The notes beneath the pieces were generated by a model, which saw nothing but the letters and a program-made list of their open reading frames with translations, was not told the origin of the DNA and did no database searches. Positions 41,865 through 42,602 of a DNA stretch of 42,602 nt are shown in pieces. The position numbers and the translations under genes were made by a program. The DNA is from Muribaculaceae bacterium (GTDB lineage Bacteria > Bacteroidota > Bacteroidia > Bacteroidales > Muribaculaceae): positions 1-42,602 of the forward strand of contig JAGATN010000024.1 of assembly GCA_017621225.1 (NCBI GenBank), read 5' to 3'. Numbering within the stretch: the first letter of the stretch is position 1; each line of letters starts with the position of its first letter.

Positions 41865-42084
41865 TAAAACTAATCAAAAAACCAACCCCCATGCACCCAA
41901 CCGAAAAAATTGCAATGCATCGGGGAAAAAGATATCATACAAACCTCGACAGGCCCAAACCTGAAAAACGCAACGTCTACACTCCCCTACCCTCTTTCTT
42001 AAGTCCACACCTTTTACATCCCAAGCATGGCAGCAGGCGCTATGCCGAGAATGAGACATATCGAACGAGCGACATTCGGCTCAG
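41865..42084. other. Non-coding stretch between the miniature element and the antitoxin remnant
   Basis: I see no credible reading frame or RNA here. It could contain decayed remains of the rest of the truncated antitoxin gene, but no similarity is visible. Confidence 0.5.
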
Positions 42085-42249
42085 CTATCGTATCGGATAG
42101 TGTAGCGTCTCATATGCTTCAACCACATCCGAAACAATAGTCAGCTCAATGGCGTTCTTGTCGCTTGCCGGAGTTTCGTCACTCACAAGCGGCAATAGCG
42201 CCTCAGTACGATCGAGAGCATACTCATATTGCTCTTTTAAAATTTCCAT
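42085..42249 (-). pseudogene. HigA-type antitoxin, N-terminal fragment (54 aa)
   Basis: Starting at the ATG of MEILKEQYE (42249), the product matches the N-terminal part of HigA-like antitoxins of Bacteroidetes: a helix YEYALDRTEALLPLV, the loop SDETPASDKNAIELTIVSD and then VVEAYETLHYPI. In full-length relatives a DNA-binding helix-turn-helix domain follows the HYPI segment, but here the next codons are CGA TAG, so the DNA-binding half is missing. No HigB-like toxin gene is found just upstream. It may be a dead remnant, or a short protein that still binds something. The nearby mobile element at 41703 may be linked to its decay. Confidence 0.6.
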
Positions 42250-42352
42250 GTCGTTATATTTATATAGCATTCATAATTTTTCTGCGCACAGTGCACAGGC
42301 CTAATAACTGACAGATGCGCCTGCGCATTGAGGCGATGTACGTGTTTGAACT

Positions 42353-42602
42353 TTAGTTTGTGTGTGTTTTTGATTTGCCTTTGGGCTGTTTGTTCCAACG
42401 ATATTGTATGTGGAACAGCACGTAGGCGGGGATGACGTTGCTCACCGTTTCGGTGCGCGCCTGCGCATTGATGGTGTAGGTTACGTTGGTAAGCTGGCGA
42501 AGGAGGTCGTAGGCATCGACCACGAACACCACGCTGCCTTTTAGTATCGACTTCGTGGCGCGGGCGTTCCACACCAGGTCGGTGGTGTTGAGCTGACGGT
42601 CG
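42353..42602 (-). CDS. C-terminal end of an outer-membrane beta-barrel protein, cut by the window edge
   Basis: Only the last 83 codons are in the window. The sequence (LVWNARATKSILKGSVVF, VDAYDLLRQ, INAQARTETVSNVIPAYVLFHIQYRW) is clearly paralogous to the end of the barrel protein at 17753-20614 (LVWNASLGKSIAKGKV, LNAQGRTETFTNTLPRYVM, VQYNFN), with about 40% identity by eye. It ends in a lysine-rich tail after the final aromatic strand. It is therefore a second OMP_b-brl-type protein. The gene continues beyond the right edge. Confidence 0.82.
   Translation of the reverse strand, partial: DRQLNTTDLVWNARATKSILKGSVVFVVDAYDLLRQLTNVTYTINAQARTETVSNVIPAYVLFHIQYRWNKQPKGKSKTHTN

Noticed and set aside
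41874-42059. A 61-aa reading frame on the minus strand
   Set aside because: It is rich in Cys, Arg and Trp without domain pattern and is probably random.

Overview
The window looks like chromosomal DNA of a gut Bacteroidota, order Bacteroidales, possibly a Muribaculaceae-like lineage (family placement is inference). Support comes from repeated TTG/TTTG-N19-20-TAnnTTTG promoters, the near absence of Shine-Dalgarno sequences, the Bacteroidota types of several genes (long signal peptidase I with a large insertion, Mrp without CxxC, YbeY ending its motif in D-K, WbqC, DUF4369 lipoproteins), and glycan-degrading GH92, DUF4038/GH140-like and GH13 enzymes. A perfect ParB-binding parS palindrome beside mnmG suggests the right part lies near the replication origin.

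Layout. 1-3.5 kb: end of a GNAT acetyltransferase, an esterase-like protein, a 50-aa membrane peptide, a complete IS5-type insertion sequence, a hypothetical protein and a small lipoprotein. 3.7-6.4 kb: a cytoplasmic GH13 enzyme, then lrgA-lrgB and a 65-aa membrane protein. 6.8-9.4 kb: flavodiiron protein, malate dehydrogenase and a 59-aa membrane protein. 9.4-14.3 kb: minus-strand operon trmB-mrp-dapB-lepB-wbqC. 14.8-21.4 kb: gapA, a membrane-anchored TPR/HTH regulator with a neighbouring outer-membrane barrel, and a MarC protein. 21.5-29.2 kb: DUF4038 glycosidase and EEP phosphatase/nuclease, tRNA-Ala(GGC), GH92 with a BSP-type metallopeptidase, a barrel-like protein and a calcineurin-like lipoprotein. 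29.3-33 kb: a RAYT-type transposase with a DprA-like tail and two REP palindromes, a ComM/YifB ATPase and a DUF4369 lipoprotein. 33-36.6 kb: OMPLA phospholipase, and the minus-strand operon dtd-mazG-like-deoC-GYF/CD225-DUF2752. 36.7-41.5 kb: ybeY-mnmG-apt-uvrC with parS between mnmG and apt. 41.7-42.6 kb: a mobile repeat, a truncated HigA-type antitoxin and the end of a second outer-membrane barrel gene.

The least expected structure is a family of three miniature elements (6474-6634, 14336-14673, 41703-41864). They have terminal inverted repeats resembling those of the IS5-type element at 1596-2486 and are flanked by 3-bp direct repeats of the form TNA. Each carries a short hairpin between GGAG and GACTGAA. 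The stem sequence differs between copies but pairing is kept. One copy is a back-to-back double unit with two such hairpins. They look like non-autonomous (MITE-like) elements with a conserved structured core, and the IS5-type transposase is a candidate driver.

All coordinates and motif calls were read by eye; no database search or folding program was run.
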